DNA of 25,206 nt from Bacteroidia bacterium (lineage in GTDB: Bacteria; Bacteroidota; Bacteroidia; Flavobacteriales; Flavobacteriaceae). How positions within the stretch are numbered: the stretch's first letter is position 1; every line of letters begins with the position of its first letter. Positions 1 through 7,338 of the stretch are shown here, piece by piece. The position numbers were made by a program, and so were the translations under genes. The notes under the pieces were generated by a model. It was not told the origin of the DNA. It ran no database searches and saw nothing but the letters and a program-made list of their open reading frames with translations. The DNA lies in NCBI GenBank assembly GCA_030431085.1, contig JAUIJW010000009.1, positions 1-25,206 of the forward strand, given 5' to 3'.

Positions 1-98
1 ATAGGCTTACCTGCTATTAATGTTAAAGGTTTAGGAATGGTTAAGGTGTGTGGTCTTAAACGCGAGCCTATACCCGCCATTGGAACAATAATTTTCAC
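1..98 (-). CDS. Sugar-phosphate nucleotidyltransferase, N-terminal fragment (cut by window edge)
   Basis: Read on the minus strand from a GTG at 98-96, the first 32 codons give MKIIVPMAGIGSRLRPHTL followed by TIPKPL and AGKP. This is the nucleotide-binding start of NTP-transferase enzymes (glucose-1-phosphate thymidylyltransferase or mannose-1-phosphate guanylyltransferase type): the glycine-rich GxGxRLRPxT loop plus the PKPL segment. Such enzymes join a sugar 1-phosphate to an NTP to make an activated sugar for cell-envelope polysaccharide. The rest lies outside the window, so the sugar and nucleotide cannot be named. The gene lies 83 bp downstream of comEC on the same strand and could be co-transcribed. 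No upstream ATG is available in frame, which supports the GTG start. Confidence 0.8.
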   Translation of the reverse strand, partial: MKIIVPMAGIGSRLRPHTLTIPKPLTLIAGKP

Positions 99-181
99 GT
101 TGTTATGGTTTTAAAGTTACGAGTTTAGGCTAAAAACGCCTAAATTTTAAACGAGCAAATATAATTAAAATTGTACTAATT

Positions 182-2212
182 TTAGGGTTTTGATGGCCAT
201 AGGTAAGCTCCCTCAATAGGGGTAGCATAAAATGCCACATTCAACTTGCGACAGGTGTTTTGCCACCTGTTGAGGTCTGACCGGTAGTTCGATCCATCTG
301 CAATAATTTCTTTAGGGCGTAAACGCCTTATTAAACGGGTTAAATTAATTTGTGGTGATTGACTTAAAAGCACTCTACTAGGTTGAAAGTTGATCTGTTG
401 ATAGGGTAAATTTTGGTCTACAACTAATAGTAACTCTCCTTGATTTTGATATACATTTTTTAGGTCTTGATGCGGTGTACCAGCCGTTAACCCTTGTATT
501 CGTTTAAACGGATCAATAACTTTTACAGCTCTTATACTGTCTCTAGTTGAGATTTGAAATTGCTTAGCTTTTTGCTGATAAATGACTGTGTTTTTTATCT
601 GATTAAAAATAATTATTGATTGATCTTTTCCCTGTTCAACCCTGTTATAAATAAATTCAACCTGAAGTACTATAGTTAACAATAGACTGGCATATAAAAA
701 TGAAATATTCTTATTTTTAAAATACTTCACTACAAATGTAATTCCTACCATCATCAGCAACATTTGATACCAACTTAAATTCACTTGCTTTAAAATGTAA
801 AGATCTTGATCTCTCAACTTATACACCAGATCATTCATCGCACCATAAACCAGCTTGTTGAGCTCTAGAATAACAATGGGAACCTTATCGACCACAACAC
901 CTAATAAAAACAAAAAACCGATGCCTATAACCAATCCTAGGCAAGGTATAAGTACAATACTAGAAGCCAGAAACATGGCTGGCAACTGATGAAAATAAAA
1001 TAAACATAAGGGCAAAATACCTATCTGCGCTGCTAATGTTACCGTAGTCAGTTGCCAAAAATATTGCAATATCTTATATGAAGGCCTCCATATATTTTCT
1101 AATAAGGGTTGTATCGATAAAATCGAAAATACAGCCATATAGCTCAACTGAAACCCTATATCGAATATATACCACGGATTGAACAGCAATAACACCCACA
1201 TAGACAATACCATACTTTGAAAACCTCTTCGTTCTCTGCCCAAATACATCCCTATAGCTACTGCCGTAAACATAGTTACAGCTCTTATGATTGAGGCCGA
1301 AAACCCAATAAAAACTGCATACAACCAAAGCAATATCACGACTATAAATAGCCTTGTTAATTTACCTCTTTTTAGTCTTAATAATGGTTGTAATAGTATA
1401 TTGAGCATCATCATTATTATGCCTACATGTAATCCAGATACAGCCAAAAGATGGGCTGCGCCAGCCTCTTGAAAAGCTTTATACTGATCTTTATCCATAT
1501 CTTGACGTTGCCCCAATAGCAGTGCTTTTAGCGTGTTTTTATCGCGATCGGGCATTTCATAATATTCTAGTTTTAGGATAAGCCGATCTCTAAACCTACT
1601 CATACGATCTAACCAAGATAGTTTTAAGGTGTACTTAATCCAATCTGTTGAATCGCGTAAGACCAACTGTCCATAAATCTGCTGCTTTTCTAAATAATCG
1701 GCATAATCAAAAGTCCCAGGATTATATATTCTATTTAAATTTTGAATCTCTAGATAGGTTAACATTTGGTCTCCCCTATAGAGCTTTTCGGTTAAAGCCT
1801 TTTTGTTAATCAATAATATCATTTGCCCTTCTGCAGGCTGGTTACCTACCTTAAGAACTTCTACTACATATCTCTGGTAAGTGGGCGTGTTTCTTAAACG
1901 CTCTTTTACTTTTAATTGTTTAATCGATTGACTATGACTTTGATGAATATAATGCCTTTTGATGGCCTCTGGTTTTTGCAGCTTTATCTGTAAGGCGCCA
2001 ACACAAATAAACCCTAAAAAGGTACAAACTGTAAAAACCCACGGTAATTTATACGATTTTAATGCCCTTCGATAAAGAATAATGAGAGCCCCCAACATGA
2101 TAACTAAAAACAAAGCAATTCCCCGTATGGGTAGTTTAGTATAATAACCAATTATAATACCTAAAATTAGTGCAATTGTAAAGTGTACAGGAATATAAGT
2201 GTTATCTTTCAT
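182..2212 (-). CDS. comEC: ComEC/Rec2-family DNA-uptake channel protein
   Basis: 676 aa. ComEC is the inner-membrane channel that carries single-stranded DNA into the cytoplasm in natural transformation. The protein begins with membrane helices (about residues 9-75), followed by a soluble OB-like DUF4131 region. The polytopic competence domain starts near residue 220, with the family hallmark HLLAVSGLHVGIIM and many hydrophobic segments to about residue 525. The last 150 or so residues show no HxHxDH metallo-beta-lactamase motif; the nuclease-like domain of the longer family members (about 750-800 aa) is absent or degenerate, as I believe is common in Bacteroidota. The ATG at 2212-2210 opens a normal MKDN start before the first helix. 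The gene is divergent from the MATE exporter. The family call is secure; active DNA uptake is inferred. Confidence 0.9.
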   Translation of the reverse strand: MKDNTYIPVHFTIALILGIIIGYYTKLPIRGIALFLVIMLGALIILYRRALKSYKLPWVFTVCTFLGFICVGALQIKLQKPEAIKRHYIHQSHSQSIKQLKVKERLRNTPTYQRYVVEVLKVGNQPAEGQMILLINKKALTEKLYRGDQMLTYLEIQNLNRIYNPGTFDYADYLEKQQIYGQLVLRDSTDWIKYTLKLSWLDRMSRFRDRLILKLEYYEMPDRDKNTLKALLLGQRQDMDKDQYKAFQEAGAAHLLAVSGLHVGIIMMMLNILLQPLLRLKRGKLTRLFIVVILLWLYAVFIGFSASIIRAVTMFTAVAIGMYLGRERRGFQSMVLSMWVLLLFNPWYIFDIGFQLSYMAVFSILSIQPLLENIWRPSYKILQYFWQLTTVTLAAQIGILPLCLFYFHQLPAMFLASSIVLIPCLGLVIGIGFLFLLGVVVDKVPIVILELNKLVYGAMNDLVYKLRDQDLYILKQVNLSWYQMLLMMVGITFVVKYFKNKNISFLYASLLLTIVLQVEFIYNRVEQGKDQSIIIFNQIKNTVIYQQKAKQFQISTRDSIRAVKVIDPFKRIQGLTAGTPHQDLKNVYQNQGELLLVVDQNLPYQQINFQPSRVLLSQSPQINLTRLIRRLRPKEIIADGSNYRSDLNRWQNTCRKLNVAFYATPIEGAYLWPSKP

Positions 2213-2241
2213 CCTAATGAGGTTAGCTCTAATTTATGTTC

Positions 2242-2249
2242 TATTTTCG
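2242..2249 (+). promoter_or_regulatory. Probable -7 element of the MATE gene
   Basis: TATTTTCG fits the Bacteroidota -7 consensus TAnnTTTG in seven of eight positions and matches exactly the -7 element of the TonB receptor at 7300. No clear -33 TTTG lies about 19 bp upstream. If it is used, transcription starts near 2256. That is downstream of the ATG at 2183 and favours the TTG start at 2270 for the exporter. Confidence 0.4.
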
Positions 2250-2269
2250 CAGCAGTAAACATCTTTTAC

Positions 2270-3589
2270 TTGGAAAAACAATCGAAAATAAAATTTAGGG
2301 TTATTAACAAGCTGGCTATTCCAGCCATTATTTCTGGTATTGCAGAACCTCTCTTATCGATTACCGATACGGCTATCGTGGGTAATCTAAATATTCACTC
2401 TACAGAAGCTTTAGCCGCTGTAGGTATTGCTGGTTCATTTATCTCAGCACTAATATGGATTTTAGCTCAAACACGGTCTGCAATATCAGCCATCATTGCT
2501 CAATATTTAGGCGCCAAAAAAATTGGGGCTATAGATGTTTTACCGGGTCAAATTGTATTCATTAATGTTATCTTAAGTATTATACTATACCTCGTTACCA
2601 TCGCCTTTACTACCTCAATTTTTCAGTTGTACAATGCTCAAGGGTTAGTATTAGATTATGCCGTATCTTATTACAAAATAAGGGCGCTAGGGTTACCTCT
2701 CACCTTATTTACTTTTTCTGTTTTTGGCATTTTTAGAGGACTACAAAACACCTTTTGGCCTATGCTGATAAGTATTGTGGGAGCAGTGCTAAACATTGGG
2801 TTAGATTTTGTACTCATCTTCGGTATCGACGATATAGTTCCTGCATTGCATGTAAACGGTGCCGCATGGGCCAGTGTACTAGCCCAATTAGTGATGGCCA
2901 TAATGAGTTATGTACTAGTGAAACTAAAAACCCCTTTTTCATTAAAACCTCGTTTACCATTTCATCCAGAAATAAAACGCCTGCTTACTTTAAGTCTTAA
3001 TCTATTTATTAGGGCTTTAGCGCTTAATGCCGCTCTCTACATGGCCAATGCCTATGCCACCAATTATGGTACAAATTATATTGCCGCACAGACCATCGCC
3101 TTCCAAATTTGGCTCTTTTTTGCCTTTTTCATTGATGGCTATTCTAGTGTAGGTAACATTATGTCTGGAAAACTACTAGGTGAAAAAAACTATAAAAAAA
3201 TTTGGACCCTTTCTTTACAGCTCAATAAATACACTGTGGTAATTGCAGCCATTCTAGGCTTACTTTGCTTTACATTTTATAAGCCAATAGGGCGATTATT
3301 TAGCCAACAACCCGAGGTTTTAGATTTATTTTATCAAATTTTTTGGATTGTTATTTTAATGCAGCCCATCAATGCCCTTGCTTTTGTATTTGACGGTGTC
3401 TTTAAGGGTATGGCAGAAGCTGTGGCTCTAAGAAATACTTTACTTATCGCCACATTTTTAGGTTTTATACCCACACTTTTAATTGGCGATTATTTTAACC
3501 TTAACCTCTATGGTATTTGGTTGGCTTTTACCGTTTGGATGCTCTTACGTGGTGGTATATTGGTTTACCTATTTAAAAAGAAATACTAA
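2270..3589 (+). CDS. MATE-family efflux transporter (DinF-like)
   Basis: About 439 aa from the TTG at 2270. MATE proteins export cationic drugs and metabolites in exchange for Na+ or H+. Recognition rests on the N-terminal segment AEPLLSITDTAIVGNL, where the Asp lies in the first helix, and on some twelve hydrophobic segments arranged as two six-helix halves, the second starting near residue 235. The frame is open back to an ATG at 2183, but that start would overlap comEC by 30 bp, lies upstream of the probable promoter, and adds 29 residues unlike the family. Homologous sequence begins around IKFRVINKLAIPA, so TTG 2270 is preferred. It converges on the lipoprotein gene ending at 3623 with a 33-bp gap. 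The substrate cannot be told from sequence. Confidence 0.85.
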   Translation: MEKQSKIKFRVINKLAIPAIISGIAEPLLSITDTAIVGNLNIHSTEALAAVGIAGSFISALIWILAQTRSAISAIIAQYLGAKKIGAIDVLPGQIVFINVILSIILYLVTIAFTTSIFQLYNAQGLVLDYAVSYYKIRALGLPLTLFTFSVFGIFRGLQNTFWPMLISIVGAVLNIGLDFVLIFGIDDIVPALHVNGAAWASVLAQLVMAIMSYVLVKLKTPFSLKPRLPFHPEIKRLLTLSLNLFIRALALNAALYMANAYATNYGTNYIAAQTIAFQIWLFFAFFIDGYSSVGNIMSGKLLGEKNYKKIWTLSLQLNKYTVVIAAILGLLCFTFYKPIGRLFSQQPEVLDLFYQIFWIVILMQPINALAFVFDGVFKGMAEAVALRNTLLIATFLGFIPTLLIGDYFNLNLYGIWLAFTVWMLLRGGILVYLFKKKY

Positions 3590-3622
3590 ATTGATTAAAA
3601 CTAGTTAGGCTTTAAAACCGAA

Positions 3623-4867
3623 TTATTTAAAATACGTTTTAATAGTTTTACCTGCTCTTCTACTGGGTCCAAGCGTTGTGATAACCTTTAATTCTGCTTC
3701 GTCTCTTCCAAAATATGATGGGAATAAATAATAATAATCCAATGTAAGTTTTAATTGTGTTTTATCTGCATTTACTGTTAAATCGTAGTTACTAGAATTT
3801 TGAATTAGGAACACCGATCCATTTGATGGAATCGCAATCATATCTGGTAAATTTTCACCATCCATTATTAATATATCATTCCTGCTATACTCGTCTTGAT
3901 TTAAAGATAATGAAGTAGGTACGCCTTCATTAGAAATATCAATATATGTTTCTGACTCAACTCTAAATGAGCCTGTTTCATAAACCAGTTTATATGTTGC
4001 AAATGTTGGTACCGTTTTAGGTATGCTTGACGTGATTGAGGAGTATATGTAATTTTCGTAAGGATTTTGTTTCACCTCGTCTATTTCCAAATAATATTTG
4101 TTAATTCCATCATACAAATAAAAGTCAGCTCCTACATTTTCCATGTCTAAATATACCCCTGATATCCTTATCTCGGCTTGCGCATATAAGAGAACTGGAT
4201 TATTTGTAAATGTTCCACCAATCGAACTTATCTCATCAATAATTGGTTTATCAATAACAATGGAATAGACGGCAATTTCACCATTTTCTGCAGTTACTTC
4301 ATATTTTAAATCATTGCTGAAATTCTGTGACTGATTTGCTCCTGGTGAAATAATGGCAAGTTCAGAGATTTCTATGTCAGGAACTAAATTCTCCTTGTTA
4401 TAATTACCAAACTCTAAATATATTTCCTTTAATTCATGACTTATTGTTCCTTGTATGGTTTTGTCTTCTGATTTTACTGAAAAGGAAAGTATTTTATTTT
4501 CAGTACTCAAAGGTGTGTTATTAACAATGACTCTATAAATAACAGCATCTCCGTTTTCAGCTATAATTGTATATGCCACTTCATTATTAAAATTCTGGGA
4601 AACATTTACCCCAGGTTTAATAGTTGCTTTATCTGAATAAACAATATTAGGAATAAGCGAACTTAGATTGGCGCCTTTTGTATTAAAAGTGATCGTTTTA
4701 TCAGATTGATTTATTTCTCCATGAACTTCTTCATTGTTGATTTGTAATGAAAAAGAAGTGATAAAATTTTCCGAGCTAAGAATAACAGGTTCTTTGTCTT
4801 TATCATCTGTACATGATAAAAGCTGAATAAACAAGATTAAAATTGCAATTTTACATATCAGTTTCAT
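3623..4867 (-). CDS. Surface lipoprotein with two DUF5018-like repeats
   Basis: 414 aa. The start MKLICKIAILILFIQLLSC is a lipoprotein signal peptide with Cys19 as the anchor. The following TDDKDKE is acidic, the pattern that directs Bacteroidota lipoproteins to the cell surface. Residues about 33-116 and 122-205 are two copies of one beta-sandwich repeat; both contain IxPGxNxSQNF followed by a Y-T/V-A-ENG segment, which I read as DUF5018-like. The C-terminal half (about 208-414) looks all-beta, possibly an IPT/TIG-like domain and a further sandwich, and I cannot name it. It begins 12 bp after the stop of the PQQ-propeller lipoprotein and is probably co-transcribed with it. A role in surface binding or adhesion is inference; no catalytic motif is visible. 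Confidence 0.7.
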   Translation of the reverse strand: MKLICKIAILILFIQLLSCTDDKDKEPVILSSENFITSFSLQINNEEVHGEINQSDKTITFNTKGANLSSLIPNIVYSDKATIKPGVNVSQNFNNEVAYTIIAENGDAVIYRVIVNNTPLSTENKILSFSVKSEDKTIQGTISHELKEIYLEFGNYNKENLVPDIEISELAIISPGANQSQNFSNDLKYEVTAENGEIAVYSIVIDKPIIDEISSIGGTFTNNPVLLYAQAEIRISGVYLDMENVGADFYLYDGINKYYLEIDEVKQNPYENYIYSSITSSIPKTVPTFATYKLVYETGSFRVESETYIDISNEGVPTSLSLNQDEYSRNDILIMDGENLPDMIAIPSNGSVFLIQNSSNYDLTVNADKTQLKLTLDYYYLFPSYFGRDEAELKVITTLGPSRRAGKTIKTYFK

Positions 4868-4879
4868 TTATACTAAAAT

Positions 4880-6253
4880 TTAATTGTTTAATCCATGTTC
4901 ACTTGGGTAAATTGCAGCTTCGCCCTCTCCATTATAAATGGCCATTGCTCTTATAAATTTTAATCCCATTTTCCATTTTTGCATGCCAGAATTAGCATCA
5001 ATGGCAAACAGATTGTCTTTGTCTGATACAAATACTGTGTCTTCAAATGCAATTGGTGAGGCAGATATTCTACTTTCAGTTGAAAATTCCCAATTTACTT
5101 CGCCTGTATCAGCATTAATGCATACAATTTTTGAACTACTCCATTCAGATTCATCAAGTATTATTTTATCTCGATAAACAAAGAGAGATTCTCTTAGGGT
5201 TCCTTCCAAGATAGAATATTTCCATTTTTTGTTACCATCTATATCAATTGCATAAATGCTTTTACTAGTACTCAAAATAATATCACTCTTGTAAAACGCA
5301 GGTGCGCTAAAATACGCTATTCTGTCATCTTCAAAAATTTTCCAAATGTGCTCCCCCGTTAAAGCGTTCAAGCAATAAAATCTACCTACATTATCTCCAA
5401 AATATACTTTATTGTCTCTTGTTAAGGGGTTTGTAAGGATTGTATATGCGGGTCTGGCATCAAATTGCCAATTTACTTGGCCGGTATACTTGTCAAGAGC
5501 ATACAAATGGTCGTCATTATCACTACAAACATATAAATGCTGAGCATCCAAGGAATAAGGAGCATAAAAATTTAGAAAGCTTCTTTCCCACAACTTTTGT
5601 TTGGTTTCAAAATTTACACATTGAATTTTTGAATATGAGTCAATTGCATACACATTATCATCATCTACAATTACTTCTCTATAATATTGTGTTTCACGTT
5701 CGCTTGGAGTGCTACTCCATAACGTCTCACCAGTTAATATATCTAATCCTAAAATTCCTTCATTGCCGGAAAAAATGAGGTTGTTCTTAAAGGTCAAAAT
5801 ACCTTTAATACCCTTTTCTATATTCCATAATGTTGTGTTTGTCCTTAAGTCTAAGGCGGTAAGCTCTCCAAATCCACTACTAAAAAATAGAATTTTACTC
5901 TTTGGTGCTATAATATCAAAATCTAGCTCAACAAACCTTCCATTAAAATCTGTAGTAGTAATTTTTCCTTTAAATGTTTGGTTGTATTGAAGTGTAACTG
6001 TTGCTTCTGAACTAAAGAATTCGCCAATCAAAACATTATCAATAAATAACTTATACTTTAGTTCATTACCATCCTCATCGTAAATATCGTTCCAATCAAT
6101 GGTTGCTACTTTACCAACAAAGCTAATTTCATTCAATTCAATGTTATTGAGTTGAAATATTTCTGAATCATCGCTATCTGAACATGATAAGCATACAAGA
6201 AGTAAAATAATTGAAACAAGAAATCTTCCTTTCATTAAAATCTTATGTTTCAT
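4880..6253 (-). CDS. PQQ-like beta-propeller lipoprotein
   Basis: 457 aa. A hydrophobic signal segment ends at Cys24, followed by SDSDDSE, a surface-export type acidic run. Residues about 31-115 form a small fibronectin-like beta domain. From about 118 to the end there are repeated blades with the WxF/WK and A-D-x-x-T/S-G motifs of PQQ-like propellers, for example ALDKYTGQVNWQF, CLNALTGEHIW and CINADTGEVNWEF. These repeats are shared with quinoprotein dehydrogenases and BamB, but no quinone-binding catalytic residues can be assigned, so a binding or scaffold role is more likely than an enzyme. It is the first gene of a two-gene unit with the DUF5018-like lipoprotein 12 bp downstream. The start could also be Met7; the longer form is reported. 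Confidence 0.75.
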   Translation of the reverse strand: MKHKILMKGRFLVSIILLLVCLSCSDSDDSEIFQLNNIELNEISFVGKVATIDWNDIYDEDGNELKYKLFIDNVLIGEFFSSEATVTLQYNQTFKGKITTTDFNGRFVELDFDIIAPKSKILFFSSGFGELTALDLRTNTTLWNIEKGIKGILTFKNNLIFSGNEGILGLDILTGETLWSSTPSERETQYYREVIVDDDNVYAIDSYSKIQCVNFETKQKLWERSFLNFYAPYSLDAQHLYVCSDNDDHLYALDKYTGQVNWQFDARPAYTILTNPLTRDNKVYFGDNVGRFYCLNALTGEHIWKIFEDDRIAYFSAPAFYKSDIILSTSKSIYAIDIDGNKKWKYSILEGTLRESLFVYRDKIILDESEWSSSKIVCINADTGEVNWEFSTESRISASPIAFEDTVFVSDKDNLFAIDANSGMQKWKMGLKFIRAMAIYNGEGEAAIYPSEHGLNN

Positions 6254-6419
6254 TTGAATAAATCAATTGTTAAAGGCAGATAATGATCGAAAGGTAGGCC
6301 TCTTTTTTGAGCTTTTATATATTGAAAGTATTGTTTCATAAAACATAGAATTTTTATTCAAAAAAAATACTTTCTTACCAATATTCCTATACCCAGAAAC
6401 AGTGGTTTTTACTAAATCA

Positions 6420-7109
6420 TCAACCTAATTTTTTTAAAATTCTATCCGAAGTAAGGTGCTTAACCACATCTACCGCTTGGCAAGAATTATCACCATAATC
6501 CACTTTAACAGGTCCTAAGCTCTTGGCAATTGGTAAAGTTAAACGATGTAGATCTTTAGATCTACTACCAATGGCCAACAAGGCATTATTCATGGCATCT
6601 TTTACAAGGTTCTCTTCACTTTGTAGATTATTAGCGATAACATTTAAAATGGGTATAAAGTAAGTGTCTAAAACCTTTTTATCTTTAACATAATAATACA
6701 GAAATGAATAGCCTATTCTTCTTTTCACATCATCATGGCATTGACGCCAGTCTTCTGCCAAATTTTTAGCAAACGGAACTTTAGAAAAAAGGACTTGTAC
6801 GAAAACATGACTCAACATCCACATAGACACATCGTCTACCATGGCTTCTATTTGTGATTGATCTACCTTTTTAGGTTCTTCTATTAAAAGGCTAATGTTT
6901 TTAATATCAAAGTTTTTCTCGGGCCAAAGCTCAAGAGCTAACTCATGATTCTTGCCTATCTGTTTTGCAATTTTTTTTAATTGGGTTAACCCAATACCAA
7001 AGGAAGTCCAATCTAAAAAAGGGTTCTTGGCCCAATGCTGCATCCCCCTATCATTTTGATAATCTTGTAGTAATTGGTATACTTCTTTTTTAGTCATTTT
7101 GCTAAGCAT
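6420..7109 (-). CDS. DNA alkylation repair (AlkD-like) HEAT-repeat protein, atypical active site
   Basis: 229 aa, the size of AlkD-type proteins (about 230-240 aa) and all-helical with HEAT-like repeats. The family match is clearest in the stretch VKDAMNNALLAIGSR. AlkD removes bulky or cationic alkylated bases using Trp109, Asp113 and Trp187 (Bacillus cereus numbering, from memory). By my hand alignment Trp97 is kept, but the Asp position is His101 (WMLSH) and the second Trp is Asn175, so glycosylase activity is doubtful; Arg131 may match the conserved Arg. The start codon overlaps, by 8 bp, the stop of an lpxB remnant, which shows this gene once followed lpxB in an operon. Met5 (7097) is an alternative start. 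Confidence 0.75.
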   Translation of the reverse strand: MLSKMTKKEVYQLLQDYQNDRGMQHWAKNPFLDWTSFGIGLTQLKKIAKQIGKNHELALELWPEKNFDIKNISLLIEEPKKVDQSQIEAMVDDVSMWMLSHVFVQVLFSKVPFAKNLAEDWRQCHDDVKRRIGYSFLYYYVKDKKVLDTYFIPILNVIANNLQSEENLVKDAMNNALLAIGSRSKDLHRLTLPIAKSLGPVKVDYGDNSCQAVDVVKHLTSDRILKKLG

Positions 7110-7193
7110 TTCTAATCATTAATGCTGCCGTTTTTTCACTTGCTCCTTTGCCTCCCAATTTTTCTTCTAGGTCAAAGTAATCTTAAAATATTT
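7102..7193 (-). pseudogene. lpxB: Remnant 3' end of lpxB
   Basis: In the minus frame this reads IF-stop-DYFDLEEKLGGKGASE and then KTAALMIRNA-stop. The first part is identical to the LpxB C-terminus encoded at 12403-12463 except for one base, which turns the GAA codon into TAA. The second part is a plausible native LpxB tail absent from the present lpxB gene. The stop TAG (7104-7102) overlaps the ATG of the AlkD-like gene (7109-7107). No start codon or catalytic part is present, so this is a left-over end and not a gene. Confidence 0.85.
7133..7193. repeat. 61-bp direct repeat, left copy (lpxB 3' end)
   Basis: Matches 12403-12463 in the same orientation with one mismatch (A at 7185, C at 12455). 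It marks the left boundary of the 5.27-kb Xus-like block. The flanks diverge at once on both sides (7132 T against 12402 A; 7194 A against 12464 T). Confidence 0.95.
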
Positions 7194-7256
7194 ATAATAC
7201 GTTTAAAACTAATTGATTACAATTATTTTCTAGACCTTTGCTTTAGAAAATATTAA

Positions 7257-7271
7257 TTAGAATTATTCTAA
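7257..7271. promoter_or_regulatory. Palindrome upstream of the TonB receptor promoter (possible metalloregulator operator)
   Basis: TTAGAATTATTCTAA is a perfect 7-1-7 inverted repeat ending 5 bp before the -33 element. A further TTAGAA half-site lies at 7243-7248. The 7-1-7 layout is that of Fur-type boxes, and the gene it precedes is an iron-uptake candidate. The regulator is not identified. Confidence 0.5.
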
Positions 7272-7272
7272 A

Positions 7273-7288
7273 TAGCTTTGTAAAGCTA
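7273..7288. promoter_or_regulatory. Second palindrome, covering the -33 element
   Basis: TAGCTTTGTAAAGCTA is a perfect 7-2-7 inverted repeat that includes the -33 TTTG (7277-7280). Its position would let a bound protein block RNA polymerase. It is separated by one base from the palindrome at 7257-7271. Confidence 0.5.
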
Positions 7289-7307
7289 ACAATTTTGGTT
7301 ATTTTCG
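7277..7307 (+). promoter_or_regulatory. Bacteroidota-type promoter of the Xus-like operon
   Basis: TTTG (7277-7280), a 19-bp spacer and TATTTTCG (7300-7307) match the -33/-7 consensus TTTG and TAnnTTTG closely. Transcription would start near 7314, giving a leader of about 25 nt before the GTG at 7339. This is the best promoter I see in the window. Confidence 0.7.
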
Positions 7308-7338
7308 CCTCTTAATTTATAATTTGTCTTAATAAAAA

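Noticed and set aside
2183..2269. Upstream ATG start (2183) for the MATE exporter
   Set aside because: It overlaps comEC, lies upstream of the probable -7 element and adds 29 residues without family similarity.
5440..5990. Open frames on the strand opposite the PQQ lipoprotein, and similar opposite-strand frames in other genes
   Set aside because: They show no signal, domain or family motif and lie wholly within well-supported genes.
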